Below are positions 1 through 11,638 of a stretch of 64,000 nt of DNA, piece by piece. The notes beneath the pieces were generated by a model, which saw only the letters and a program-made list of their open reading frames with translations, ran no database searches and was not told where the DNA came from. The position numbers were made by a program, and so were the translations under genes. Within the stretch, counting starts at the first letter, position 1. Every line of letters starts with the position of its first letter. Source of the DNA: Chrysoperla carnea (taxonomy: Eukaryota; Arthropoda; Insecta; Neuroptera; Chrysopidae); assembly GCF_905475395.1 (NCBI RefSeq), contig NC_058337.1:7118983-7182982 (forward strand), written 5' to 3'.

Positions 1-75
1 CGTTGGCCTACAGAATAAGCTCATCAAGACGAAGGTAAAACTTATTTACCAATTTTCGATCTGAGGCCTACTTTG
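1..75. repeat. Dispersed repeat fragment at window edge
   Basis: The first 75 bases closely match 12543-12617 (both contain 'ggcctacagaataagctca' and 'taccaattt'). The unit is probably a longer element cut by the window edge. The 76-396 stretch that follows is AT-rich and shows nothing I can identify. Confidence 0.6.
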
Positions 76-396
76 AAAATAATTAACCAAATAAATTAAT
101 ATTATATTAATACAACGTAAATAATTTTATCGAATCACAGTTCACTTAAATATTGAAGGCTGGTGTTGAGTTAAAACCTAAACTAAGTGGGCGGTTGTCT
201 TATATTCTATTTACATGCATAAAATAAATATACTCAATAAATAAATAATACAATAAAGTAAACAGCATAATATGTTCGAATCAGTTGGCTAATTCACAAA
301 ACAAAAACAATTGTATAGAGCAGGAACCGATCAAATGCTCAATGTGACCTCCATTAGTTTCACTAACCAACGTTGAACTTCAATACCCACAAAAAA

Positions 397-883
397 CAAG
401 TGAAAACAAACAATTGACTGAGTTAATTGTTGAAATACCATGCATAGTCAGTGTTGATTTCTTTATCACATTACACATACAAACATGTGACACATACATA
501 GCTGATAATCAAGTATACTACATATTATAAAATTTCCGCCTGATTGGCGCCCTTACGGGTAAACAGTGATGTTTACGAAAAAATGTTTCAAACAAAAGTT
601 GTTTAATTTTTGATAACGAACATTTTTAGTATTTAAACTTTTCTTCTATCTCTAACGGTTTACAAGATGGGTCCTACGGACCCAACACCCAATTAACCTA
701 TGATGCTCATTTACGAACTTGACCTCACTTTTTACGTCCTGAGTACGCTGTAAAAATTTCAGCTCGATATCTTTTTTCGTTTTTGAGTTATCGTGTCCAC
801 AGACGGACGGACGGACTTTTTAAGCGTTACAAACTTGGGACTAAACTTAATATACTATGTATATTTCATATATGCATGGTATA
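397..883 (-). repeat. Family A repeat, copy 1
   Basis: It runs from the 'acaagtgaaaac' end to the 'catggtata' end, so it lies in minus orientation relative to copies 7, 8 and 10. A deletion of about 50 bp follows 'ggacggacggac'. No open reading frame is present. The stretch 884-1190 shows no recognisable feature. Confidence 0.85.
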
Positions 884-1206
884 AAAACTACGTAGGAATT
901 TCAAAAATTTAATATACGTGCAAATAATGCATAATTCATTGGTCGTTTGTTGCTGGAAAATAGCTTGAAATTTGGATACCACGGCTAACATATAATTTAT
1001 TCTTGAAAATTTCCGAAAAACGCTTTTGTTGAACTTTTTCCTTCGCCTTTATGAGCTTACTTAAGAAGGCATATTTTTTGCAGTCAATAATAGAACACTC
1101 TATACATCTACACTAAAAATAAATGTGTGCATAAATAAACTCTTGTACAGTAAAAAATATCATCCATATACAATTTGTGTTGTAAAAAAAACTTTTAACA
1201 AAAAGA

Positions 1207-1484
1207 AAACCGACTTCAAAAGAAAATCTTTTCCAAAACAAATGAATATGCACTAAAAAGTAAAAAAATAATGATAATATAATGAAGTAAAAATTATTGT
1301 TTTTTTTTTTGGAGTCGGTGTCAGCCAAGGAAACAACTCTGACAGAACAGTTTGCTACATTAGCTTGGCTGACACCGACTCCAAAAAAAACAATAATTTT
1401 AACTACATTATATTATCATTATTTTTTTACTTTTTAGTGCATATTCATTTGTTTTGGAAAAGATTTTCTTTTGAAGTCGGTTTT
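1207..1484. repeat. Foldback within family C copy 1
   Basis: Inverted repeat with arms at about 1207-1329 and 1364-1484, each running from 'aaccgacttcaaaag' to 'ggagtcggtgtcagccaag'. The spacer is 34 bp. The single-arm version of this end is seen at 13780-13905 and again at 18734-18845, so the foldback looks like a duplication of one element end. Confidence 0.85.
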
Positions 1485-2155
1485 ATTTCGTGATTTTTAG
1501 TGAATCTGAAGTACACTAACTAATTTTTCACTAAAAAAGAATCATCGAAATCGGTTGACGTGATATTGAGTTATTCGTCGTCTTGTCGTGCATAACGAAT
1601 GCAAATTTAAAGACTTTTATGGTTTTCTCATGGATAGCGTTGTCAGAACTAGACCAAAATGAAATGGGACCACACGGGAAGCACCAGCTTTGAAATAGAT
1701 AAAGAATCATCGAAATCGGTTGACGTGATATTGAGTAATTCGTCCTCTTGTCGTGCATAATGAATGCAAATTTAAATCTTTTATGGTTTTCTCATGGATG
1801 TCGTTGTCAGAACTAGACCAAAATGAAATGGGACCACACAGGAAGCACCAGCTTTCAAATAGATAAAAAAATCATCGAAAACGGTTGACGTGATATTGAG
1901 TAATTCGTCCTCTTGTCGTGCATAATGAATGCAAATTTAAGTCTTTTATGGTTTTCTCATGGATGTCGTTGTCAGAACTAGATTAAAATGAAATGGGATC
2001 ACACGAGAAGTACCAGCTTTCAAATGGATAAAGAATCATCAAAATCGGTTCACCCAGTCAAAAGTTCTGAGGTAACACACATAAGAAAAAATAAATAAAA
2101 AAAATACAGTCGAATTGAGAACCTCCTTTATTTTGGTTTGAAGTCGGTTAAAAAT
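1485..2155 (-). repeat. Family C repeat, copy 1, with internal tandem units
   Basis: A widespread insect repeat type ending in 'gaagtcggtt', matching 13449-13800 in opposite orientation. The internal segment starting 'aatcatcgaaa' recurs at about 1538, 1702 and 1868, with a partial fourth start near 2033, a period of about 165 bp. The other copy has one unit. Open frames across it are repeat artefacts. Confidence 0.8.
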
Positions 2156-2257
2156 TTTAGTAAGTACAAGATCTCGTCGTGTCTGCTAAAAATTAAAAAA
2201 AAAATCTGTCAAATTTTACGTTTTAAAAAATATATTCCAATGGTACTTATTATATTG

Positions 2258-2591
2258 GCACCGTGAGTGAATTTTATTGGAGGCGTTTCCATGGTAACGA
2301 TACACTACTTTAATTATAGAATTGTATGGATTGCATTTATGACTTACATTGAAAACTTAATATTATTGTCTCACAAATTTAAATAAAATTAATTATGATA
2401 ATTTACATTAAAAAAATTGTGCAATTTGATTTCTTATTTTCAAGTTTAATTAATGTGTGTTTTTCAATAATTATAATTTGACATTTTCTATAACATTAAC
2501 ATGTAAAGAACTACAAATAAGGCATAACAGCCTCCTTTATCGCCAAAATTTTTCACTGAAAGTACCTACCATGACTACGCACACAACGAAT
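2258..2591 (+). mobile_element. Family B MITE, copy 1
   Basis: It matches 16131-16521, from 'gtttccatggtaacgatacac' through 'atgactacgcacacaacga'. The ends are an imperfect inverted repeat. It is non-coding. The stretch 2592-2856 is AT-rich and featureless. Confidence 0.75.
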
Positions 2592-2864
2592 AGGAATAAA
2601 AGGATAATAAAACATACAAATATTTTTCATAGTTTTATATTAGAATTATAAAAAGAAAAATTTTTAAAGGAATTTAATTACATGTAATCTAAAATAAAAT
2701 ACTAAAGAGTAAATAGGCACTAAATTATAATTTTATAATTCTATAATTAATAATAATAAAAATAATAATTATTATAAAGAATGAAGTGAAGCAATGGAAC
2801 GAACACCATCTGCATCTGCATGCAACTCAGCTCACAATATATAGATTACATAGATAGGTATGGA

Positions 2865-3857
2865 CAGTGATGGATTTAGGCCTAGGCCCGTGAGGCCCGG
2901 GCCTAGGGCGACAGAATTTGAAGGGCGGTAAAATTTATGAAATGCCAAAATTTTAGAGTCACAAAAAAGTAAAGACAATCAATTATAAAAATTGGTTCAG
3001 AATAGTTTTTATAAAAAATTTTCGATAGAAAATATTATAATCCAATTCATTAATCTACTTCTCAATCTGTGTGGATAAGATGTTAATTTTTTAATCGATC
3101 AATGATATTCTTTATCGAGTAATGTTCTTTACTTTCTATTCCTTTAGTGAGATTAATCTCACGTGTATGAAGCATTTTGAAATTATTTAATCCAATTTTT
3201 AAAATTTTAAAGATTTGTATGTCCCTGATTAAAAAAAAAGTATGGAGACAAAGAAAAAAGTATTGGTTTTCTAGTCAATCTAATACTTTTTTAATTTTAA
3301 CAATTTTTTAGAAAATTTATCAACAATTTTTTTAATAATTTATCTGAAATAGACACGAATGAATTAAAAAATCTTGCCAATAAACTAATCAGTAAGTATC
3401 CTGATGAATTGGAAGAGACGTTAGGCAATGAATGCATTCATTTACATTGTCAACTCAAACATTCCTTGGCAAATATGGAAGATGTACGCTCTGCACAAGA
3501 AATATGCAATGTATTGCATTCACGGAATCTTCGAGATGTTTATCCGAATGTGGACATTGCTCTCCGTATTTTTTTGAATATTCCGGCTACAAATTGTTCA
3601 GGAGAAAGATCTTTTCCTACTCTTAAAAGAGTAAAAACCTATTTACGCGCAGGCATGGGCCAAGATAAGACTTAATGCACTTGCATTACTGTCTATTGAA
3701 GCCCAACTAGTCAGTAATATTTAAAAAATTATATTTTAATAAATTAAGTTACTTTAAAATAAAAAAAACTGGATCAAAACTAATGAAATTCATTCTATCA
3801 AAAAGGGCGGCGCATTGAACGGGGCCTAGGGCGGCAGCAGGCCTAAATCCGTCACTG
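2865..3857 (+). mobile_element. hAT element, internally deleted
   Basis: The ends are inverted repeats: it starts 'cagtgatggatttaggcct' and ends 'aggcctaaatccgtcactg'. The flanks carry a perfect 8-bp direct duplication, 'ggtatgga', at 2857-2864 and 3858-3865. An 8-bp duplication and a CAGTG-type end are hallmarks of the hAT superfamily. It contains a broken transposase tail on the same strand. It lies 117 bp past the Ubc13 stop codon and so may be within that gene's 3' untranslated region. Confidence 0.93.
3343..3724 (+). pseudogene. hAT transposase C-terminal relic (ZMYM1-like)
   Basis: The readable frame includes 'DVYPNVDIALRIFLNIPATN' followed by 'CSGERSFPTLKRVKTYLR', which is the C-terminal hAT dimerisation region as found in zinc-finger MYM-type 1-like transposases. 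The frame then hits a stop after 'MGQDKT'. The expected continuation 'RLNALALLSIEAQL' is in another frame, so a frameshift is present. The catalytic core is missing. It cannot make a working transposase. It belongs to the element at 2865-3857. Confidence 0.88.
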
Positions 3858-3974
3858 GGTATGGAAAGCAATTATAGATAAATATATTTAAAAAATAATA
3901 CTCGTATTATGTGAAAATTTAAATCAAATATACAATTACAAACAAAAAAATTATTATAAATACACAAATTCACT

Positions 3975-4436
3975 TCAATTACTATCTCCCATTGCATATC
4001 TTCTTGTCCAATCTTTAGCGTTACGGATCGCTTCAACTTCATTCACTTTCCATAATTCAGCAACATCATTAGCTAATGGATCATCTGGATTTGGTGCACT
4101 TAATAATGCTTGAATTGATAATAATACTGTACGGATTTGTAATGCTGGACTCCATTTATCTTTTAATATATCCAAACAAATTCGACCTAAACGATCAATA
4201 TTTGGATGATATATTTTCGTGATGAATCGTACTTTTGGTGGTGACATTGGATAATCTTCTGGTAAAAATAATTCCAATTTAAATAAACCACCTTCAAATG
4301 GTGAATCTTGTGGACCAGTTACAATCACATGGAAGTATCGTGCATTACTTTCATCTGGTACTGCACTTATTCCAGGTACTGGTTCTTGAAGTAGTCGTTG
4401 AGTTTCTTTGATTATACGTCGAGGTAATTGAGCCAT
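3975..4436 (-). CDS. ben: Ubiquitin-conjugating enzyme E2 N (Ubc13, bendless)
   Basis: A complete 153-residue E2 enzyme in one exon. In known family biology it pairs with a Uev protein to build Lys63-linked ubiquitin chains used in DNA-damage tolerance, innate immune signalling and synapse development. The UBC fold covers residues 5-150. Visible key residues are the HPN motif at 77-79, the catalytic Cys87 in '[12 protein letters not shown]', Met64 in the E3-contact loop 'DYPMSPP', and the loop '[15 protein letters not shown]' at 116-130. Length matches the family (about 151-153). The start codon lies in a good insect context (aaaaATGG). The 5' flank at 4437-4560 is AT-rich, and an untranslated first exon cannot be excluded. 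No clean AATAAA is seen before the hAT insertion downstream. A processed retrocopy is an alternative, but the frame is intact and no poly-A tail is visible. Confidence 0.97.
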   Translation of the reverse strand: MAQLPRRIIKETQRLLQEPVPGISAVPDESNARYFHVIVTGPQDSPFEGGLFKLELFLPEDYPMSPPKVRFITKIYHPNIDRLGRICLDILKDKWSPALQIRTVLLSIQALLSAPNPDDPLANDVAELWKVNEVEAIRNAKDWTRRYAMGDSN

Positions 4437-5144
4437 TTTTTAATTTTTAAATAACAAACAATTCACAATGATTTACTGATTTGATTTGTGGAGTCTTTTT
4501 GTACACTACTTTCATACAGATACAATAGAAATCATTCTAACACAATAATTTTTTAAAAGAACTAATTTTGATGGTTTTTTTAGTAGAATTTCATGCTTAG
4601 TAGAATATTTAAATCATTTTTAATTCTACTTGTAATTCTTAAAAAGTTGTTGGAATTGAACCGGTTAATTATAAAAATAAAAGTAACGCATAACCTCACA
4701 TAAAAGTGATGACTGATAATAATAATTTGTAACTGTTTTATTTCATGTACAAACCATTTATGTTTAGTATAACATACATTTATAACTTATTATTTAGTTC
4801 TAACAGATGGCATTGTAAGTCATTTAAATTTTTATTTAAATTTAATAATCAATTTGATTTCATAACAAAAATTATAATAAATGTTTAAAAAAAATAAAAC
4901 TCAACACTACACAAAAAATCCTCAATAGCCGGATAGTTTTAATGGTTTTTTCATCTTGCCAGAAACATTGAAAGTCCGCTGTAATTTAGACTAATCTTAA
5001 ACTTGGACCGGAAATAATAACAGAAACTTTTCCTTCAGAAATTGTTGGAGAGGCTCACTGGCAGTCTACATTGCGGTTTACGAGAATTCTAATCCTGTTG
5101 CGTCATCCGCCATCTTAAATTTGAGAGGGAATCTTTTTTTATTG
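4437..5144. other. 5' flank of Ubc13, no gene seen
   Basis: AT-rich sequence with no convincing frame. The Ubc13 promoter should lie here on the minus strand, but no distinct TATA box or initiator can be assigned. Confidence 0.5.
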
Positions 5145-5148
5145 AATA

Positions 5149-6560
5149 ACTCGTTTATTTTCAATTTTACACGAAAAATGGTCCCTATCAAAGTTGCTTG
5201 GAACTAAATTTTCTACAATTTTGGCTCTTATCAATTTTTACGTGGGATCGATATTTTTCGATTTAGACCAGAAAAGAAGGCGTGAATTTTTGTTTATTGA
5301 TAACTCGTTTATTTTCAATTTTACAAGAAAAATGGCCATTACCGAAGTTGTTTAGAAGTAAATTTCTTACAATTTTGGTCTTCATCGATTTTTTTCTAGT
5401 GTCGATATTTTTCGATTTAGACCCGAAAAGAAGTATTAAGTTATGGGCTCTTGGGCTATATATTTTAAGCTATTTTCATCATTTGTGTAAATCGGGTTTT
5501 AGTTTTTCAACTTTTAAAATTTTTTTGTAAAAACATATAGCGTTCCAGGTCATAAACCTGGATTATTCATTGAGCCAATTAAAAAACTAGTCTTTTAGGG
5601 TTATAATCGCCAAAATTAAAAATTGGTATGGTTTTTTCGTATTTGACAAAGCTACGTTCAGCGTTCCAGGTCACAAACCTGGATTATTCATTTGACCAAC
5701 ATTATAAACAAGTCTGCGAAAAATCAAACATTTACTCGAGGGTTTTCGGAGTCGTTGATCGCAATTCCGAGTTAGAATTTCGATACAATATCCCCTTCTG
5801 GGGTAATTCGCTCTGCTGATCCAAAATAGCAATATTAAGCCAAATATTCAACAAAATGAACTAAACAAGTATACTCGGTGGTATCGGGGGGCTAATGATC
5901 TGTAAATATTCAACAAAATGGACCAAAAAATTATATTCGGGCGTTTTTAGGATCAATGATCACGATTCCGTAGATAAAATGTGGATATATTTCCCGCCTC
6001 CTGAGTTAATTCACTCCCGCTGGCTCATCGCAGCAATATTTTGTAAAAATTAAACAAAGTGGAACAAAAATGTATACTCGGGCGTTTTTGGGGTTGCTGA
6101 TCACGATTCCATAGTTAGAATGTAGATATAATCCCCCCTCCTATGATAATTTACCTTCACTGGCCCAACATAGCAATATTCTGTAAATATTCAGCAAAAA
6201 GGACCAAAATTGTATACTCGGGGGTTATACGTAGTTAAAATGCCCCCCTCCCTCCTGAAGTAAGTCACCCCCAGCTTGCTCAACACAGCAATATGCTGTA
6301 AATATTCAACAAATTGGACCAAAAAAGTATACTCGGGGGTAAATCGAAATTCTATCTTCGCCATCGTAATCAGCGGCCCCAAAAATCCCCAAGTATAATT
6401 TTTTTTGTTCATTTTGTTAAATATTTACAGAATATTGCTATTTTGGACCAGAGCGGTTCGAATTACTTCAGGAGGGGGGAGTATATAGAAATTTGACTTC
6501 AGAATAGTAATTAGCGACCATGAAAACTCCCGTGTATACGTTTCTGGCCCATTTTGTTAA
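5149..6560. repeat. Degenerate tandem and inverted repeat array
   Basis: Three layers are visible. A unit with 'taactcgtttattttcaattttac' at about 5152 and 5300 repeats with a period near 140 bp. A 'gcgttccaggtca-aaacctggattattcat' unit occurs at 5541 and 5659. A unit with 'aaatattcaacaaa-tgga' and 'tatactcggg' recurs at about 5840, 5906, 6050, 6186 and 6300. From about 6400 to 6560 the same unit appears inverted ('cattttgttaaatattt'). The short frames here are repeat artefacts. The stretch 6561-7109 shows nothing further apart from poly-A/T runs. Confidence 0.75.
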
Positions 6561-7113
6561 ATATTTTCAAAGTTTTAAAATTTTCAAAAATCACCTCATA
6601 AATTGATTTTAAAATTTGACCTATTTGACTCATAACAATGACCAAACTTTTTAGCGGCACCATTTAGATGTAGTTTTTGATATATGGACCTTCCTGAACA
6701 TTAAAAAAAAAAAAAAAATTGGCCTCATAGGTCGAAGCAAAAAAAATTTTTCCGCTTTACACTTTCTTCGTCTAAAATGACTCGTCTAAATGGTATTTTG
6801 AAATTCTTTTGTGATCCTCGATTAGCCTAATTAATGTAAGTGAATATAGATAATTATTACTGTTTATTGTTAAGGTCAATGTTTCTTTACTTTAAATATA
6901 TTATAAATTTATAATAATAATATTATGCATATAATTATATCATGTATAATTTATTGTTTGTTTATAATAAATACTTATTTTTATTACTTGTTTGTTGTTG
7001 ATTGTAATCAGACGCGGATTCTTTAAGGGGAGCACACAATAACTTAGATTGATAAATTGTATTAAGAAAAAAATGATAATGTTAGTACTACATTTCACGT
7101 GTATGGTACTTAA

Positions 7114-7481
7114 GGACGTTCATGCGTCAACAATATTAGTAAAGAAATAAAAAACAATATGATAATGCAATAATTTAAATGATTTTCTATGATTTAAGAC
7201 AGGAAAAATAACCTGTTATCGAATTAATTTAAATTTTTTTAAAGTTTAAAAAATGACTAAAAGTAAGTTTTAACATGGGACTAAATGAAAAATATAAATC
7301 GATATTTTTCAAAAATTCTATCGATAACCATACTTGAAACTTTTACCAGTTAATAATTATTTAAACTTTTAATCGAATTTCAAAAAAATTTTCTATTTTC
7401 TATTAATTTAAAATTCTTTAAAATTTACATACTGTTTCCCTATGAACGCACATAGCAAAACAGGTTGACGCATGAACGTCC
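7114..7481. mobile_element. TTAA-flanked MITE, 'ggacgttcatgcg' type
   Basis: Inverted ends 'ggacgttcatgcgtcaac' and 'gttgacgcatgaacgtcc' are each bordered by TTAA (7110-7113 and 7482-7485). The TTAA target is used by piggyBac and Kolobok transposons. It is non-coding, 368 bp. Solo ends resembling it occur near 19439 and 22325. Confidence 0.85.
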
Positions 7482-7754
7482 TTAAGGTATTTCTAACGAC
7501 ATAAGAAAGCACGCGATAACTTAGTTAAAAATATATAGTTCTCTAAATAGGGACCATTATCCATTAAATATGGCATACGTTAAGGAGGGAAGGGGGTCAA
7601 CGAAATGTGACATTATGTGACAAGTAGTATGGGGGGGGGGGTGTCAAAAGCTTTGTGACGCCACTTGTTATATGTAAAAAGAAGAAAAAAAACTAAACCG
7701 TACAAAAATTCCAAGTTTTTATTATACTCCATTATTGAAATTATTTGACTTGAT

Positions 7755-8084
7755 GTTGATTTTATAAATTTTGGCGATAAAGGAGGCTGTTATGACTTAT
7801 TTGCAATTCTTTACATGTTAATGTTTTGGAAAATGTCAAATTAAAATTATTGAAAAATACGAATTAATTAAACTTAATGCATTAAAAATTGTGAAAATAA
7901 TAAATCAAATTGCACAAATATTATTTTTCAAATATAAATTATTATAATTATTTATTTAAATTTATGAGACAATAATATTAAATTTTCAATGTAAGTCTTA
8001 AATGCAATCCATACAATTCTATAATTAAAAGTAGTGTATCGTTACCATGGAAACGCCTCCAATAAAACTCACACACGGTGCGAA
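7755..8084 (-). mobile_element. Family B MITE, copy 2
   Basis: The reverse complement of the family, from 'aaattttggcgataaaggag' to 'ccatggaaacgcctcc'. It abuts family A copy 2 directly. A 12-base poly-G run precedes it near 7630. Confidence 0.75.
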
Positions 8085-8632
8085 TATATATGAAATATAC
8101 ATAGTATAATAAGTTTAGTCAGTCCCAAGTTTGTAACGCTTAAAAATATTGATGCTACCAAAAAAATTTTGGTATATGTGTTCATAGAATCGTCTAATTA
8201 GTCCATTTTCACTTGTCTGTCTGTCCGTCTGTCATCACGATTACTCAAAAACGAAAAGAGATATCAAGCTGAAATTTTTATAGCGTGCTGAGGACGTAAA
8301 AAGTGAGGTCAAGTTCGTAAATGAGCAACATAGGTCTCTTGGGTCCGTAGGACCTATCTTGTAAACCATTATAGATAGAACAAAAGTTTTAATGTGAAAA
8401 ATGTTATTAAAAAATAAACAACTTTTGTTTGAAACATTTTTTCGTAAACGTCACTGTTTACCCGTGAGAGCGCAAATTATGCGTAAATTGAATAGTATTA
8501 TATGGGTATATCAGTTATATGTATATGTGTGACATGTATGTATGTGACATGTATGTATGTGTAATGTGACAGTGTAATCAACACAGTATATACATGGTAT
8601 TTCAACAATTAACTCAATCAATTGTTTTGCTT
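8085..8632 (+). repeat. Family A repeat, copy 2
   Basis: Near full-length plus-orientation copy. The extreme start is missing where it abuts the B MITE. It ends in 'caacaattaactcaatcaattg'. Confidence 0.85.
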
Positions 8633-9689
8633 TAAATAAAAATATTTTGTTAATCTTTACTATACGTCCATCTATAAATTAATAAGATTCCGAAAATTAT
8701 TCAACATGCTTATTTCAAGTAACAAAAGCGAAATATTTTTAGTAACAAAATTGGTGGAAAAAATTTCCCAGGGAGAAGAAAATACTTCTATACCTGCACC
8801 CCCCCCCCGCTGTATCCGCCTCTGGATGTAGTGCCAAATGAAATAGTTTATTTACTATGATGCCTTGTTTGAATATTAAAATTATTATCAATATCATGTG
8901 TAGTTTATGCATACCATTAGCATACCATTACGATTACGATTACCAAGATAATATTTCATTAATAAAACGCTGTGAATAAAGATATGAATTCATATTTTTA
9001 TATTCATTTCTGAATATACAAGCGCCAGGGCAATTTGGGATATTTTTTTTTTATATAAAGTTGGCCTAAATCTAAATCAATTTTGAAAATTTTAGGGGGG
9101 TTGTCAAATTATTTTAATAAATAAATGACTTCAAAAGTAGACATATTTAACATTGGTTTTACAGGAAAACAAACTGTAAATGGATGATATGTTGTCATAG
9201 ATTTCTAGAAAACTATTTTTGTATTTTTTGATCAGTATAAGAAAAAAAAGTACTCTTGTGATTTTTTTAAATACATAGAATTATTAACAAAAAAAAAGAT
9301 AAGTGAGGGCTATAACGCGGTAGTCTTTGATTTTAAAGTAGAAATTTCTCAGCAAAGCGGGCGGGTATCTGCTAGTGTTAAATAAATAAAAAAAATTTGG
9401 AAAACGGTTGACCCTGCAGGTCATCCCTGTAACTTCGCGCTAAGTATTGACTCATAACGTGTAAAAAATTTTATCTATTCTGATGTTATATCCACTCGCA
9501 TTTTATTGTAATTAGATGTGGTCTTAGACTAAAATGATTAAATTTTTACAATCATACTAAAATTTTTGAACGGAGTATTGGAAATAGAGGGAATAAGATA
9601 ATAAAACTTGTGTAGAAATGTGATAGATTACTGTTTTATTAAATTATATTACAAAAAAAATCTGCAAATTTTTGAGGTTATTCCGAAAA
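8633..9689. other. Gene-free stretch
   Basis: No gene seen. It contains a poly-C run near 8807 and a Helitron-like 3' end around 9297-9377 ('gcgggcgggtatctgctagtg', compare 11600-11640), with no clear matching start. Confidence 0.4.
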
Positions 9690-10018
9690 AACGGTTTTTT
9701 GGGTTTTCTTTCGTCAACGATAACTCACGAACAAATCAACCGATTTTGACCGGACTGGTGCTGATCGACGTGGTTTTTTGATGTTGAGAGCTGATTAGTT
9801 TTTGGAATTGATCGATACAGCCGTTTAAAAGTTATTCAAAAAAAAACACTTAAAAAAAAATTATTTTTTTGCAGTTTTTTTGAGATTTCTCGAAATCTAT
9901 CGGTTCGAATCGGTCCAAATAGGCCTCAAAATCTAAGTTTGGTCAAGCCCTTTCGAATGGCACCAACCGCGATCAAATCGGACAAGCTGTTCAAAAGTTA
10001 TGAGAGGTTTACATACAT

Positions 10019-10107
<89 letters not shown>

Positions 10108-10249
10108 TACATACATACATACAGACACCCTCGCGGAAGTAGTCAGGGAAGCTTCCTGACACCTTAAAACGTCGAGATCTGATGAAAACTCGATTTTGGC
10201 AAAACGGGGTGAAAACAATAACTTCCCTATTTGCTTAGCGGGAAGTTAA
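9690..10249. repeat. Insect repeat with a CA microsatellite
   Basis: It ends in 'cttagcgggaagttaaa', a repeat end I recognise as common in insect genomes. It includes a (CA)n run at about 10020-10102 followed by (CATA)n to 10122. Frames through the run encode only His-Thr or Val-Cys repeats and are not genes. The stretch 10250-10890 shows nothing identifiable. Confidence 0.65.
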
Positions 10250-10895
10250 AAATGCACAATTTACTTCCAGCCATTGAAAGGACGAACTTAAACAATATAA
10301 AACACTTGTATAAATAATAGGCTGATAACAGGGCTAAAGCAATGATATGAGATTATTCTTTAAATTTAAATTGTATTTTTTAGAAATGAACATACATAAA
10401 GTCAAAATGATTTTTAATCAAAAAAATTTTATCTTTCACAATTTATATAACACATTTAAAAAGAATTATTTTTGGAAATCAAAGAATATTTTATAATACG
10501 AAAATAAACAAAAATTTTGACCTTAGATGTTAAAGTAAATATTTATCAAAATTTACAAAATAAGTCGGTATGTACCGATTTATTGACTTTTAATAAATAA
10601 ATTTTTGAACATTAATTAAAGATTTCTGTAAAAATTTAAAATAATAAATGAATTTAAATAAATTCATGGCCATCTTTTCTGATATACTCAATTATTTTTC
10701 TCCCATCATTTCTGATATACTGAATTATGACTATTTTACACTTTAAAAAAAAAATTGAAAACTGTGCGTAAAATTTAGCAGTGCAAAACAATCCCTTCGA
10801 GTGTTATGGAAGGGGGATAAGAGAAATCAAAAGCGCTGGAGGCTATAAAGCGGTGGTTGTTACTTTTAAGGCAAGTGAAGCGAGCGGGTAGCAAG

Positions 10896-11638
10896 CGAGT
10901 ATATTATAAATGTGAAAGTAAGGATGTTTGTTTGTTTGTTACGCTTTCTCGCAAAAACTGTCGAATGAATTTATGGGCATGAAACTTAACAATAATATAG
11001 CTCATACATCAGAATAGCACATGAGCTATAATTTATAATATATTTTTTTTAAAATTAAAATAAATTTATTTTTTTACATTCCCTAAGACAGGGTTGAAGG
11101 AGAACAATTTATGGACATTGTTTTTACATTTCATAAGACATCGTGAAGGAGAACAATTTATGGACATCTGTTCTACAAAAGTTAACAGACATACTTTTTA
11201 CACTTTTTACATTTAAAAGTTGAAAACTGATTATTTAATACATATATAGGATCGAAAATCGAAGAAGTGTACTTTTGATTATTGCATAGACATTGAGCTA
11301 TATGCGACCAGTCAGACCGAAAGCTTAAGACTGAAGGCCGAAGCCCAGTTATTTCAAAGTTTTAAGTTTCCACTTCCATCGGTAGTCTCCATGACCGACT
11401 ACATTTTTTGTTGACATTTAAAAAACATGGTGAAAGATACAATTTATGGACTTTCCTTTTTATACGTCACCTTTAATCTTCATATATTTGCACCGGATGG
11501 AAGAACATATAATAAAGTATACAGAAGCATATATTAAGCAATAAAAAAAATGTTCATATTATTTTATTTTATTTTTAATAATCTTTGCCAGTTATTTATG
11601 AGGACAAAAACACGGGCAGAGTCGCGGGTAAAAGCTAG
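10896..11638 (+). mobile_element. Non-autonomous Helitron
   Basis: It starts in the typical insect Helitron 5' sequence 'tattataaatgtgaaagta' followed by TTTG repeats and 'ttacgctttctcgcaaaaac'. It ends 'gggtaaaagctagtt', the characteristic CTAG end. Inside, 'gaaggagaacaatttatgga' occurs at about 11096 and 11145, with a diverged third copy near 11430. No Rep/helicase frame is present. The stretch 11640-12540 is gene-free. Confidence 0.8.

Noticed and set aside
1531..2050. CRISPR-like regular repetition
   Set aside because: Units are about 165 bp with no short repeat/spacer pattern, in a eukaryotic transposon repeat.
3975..4436. Ubc13 as a processed pseudogene
   Set aside because: The frame is intact, all key residues are present and no poly-A tail or target duplication is visible; single-exon status alone is not enough.
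9939..10218. Frames encoding runs of His-Thr or Val-Cys
   Set aside because: They are translations of a CA microsatellite within a repeat.
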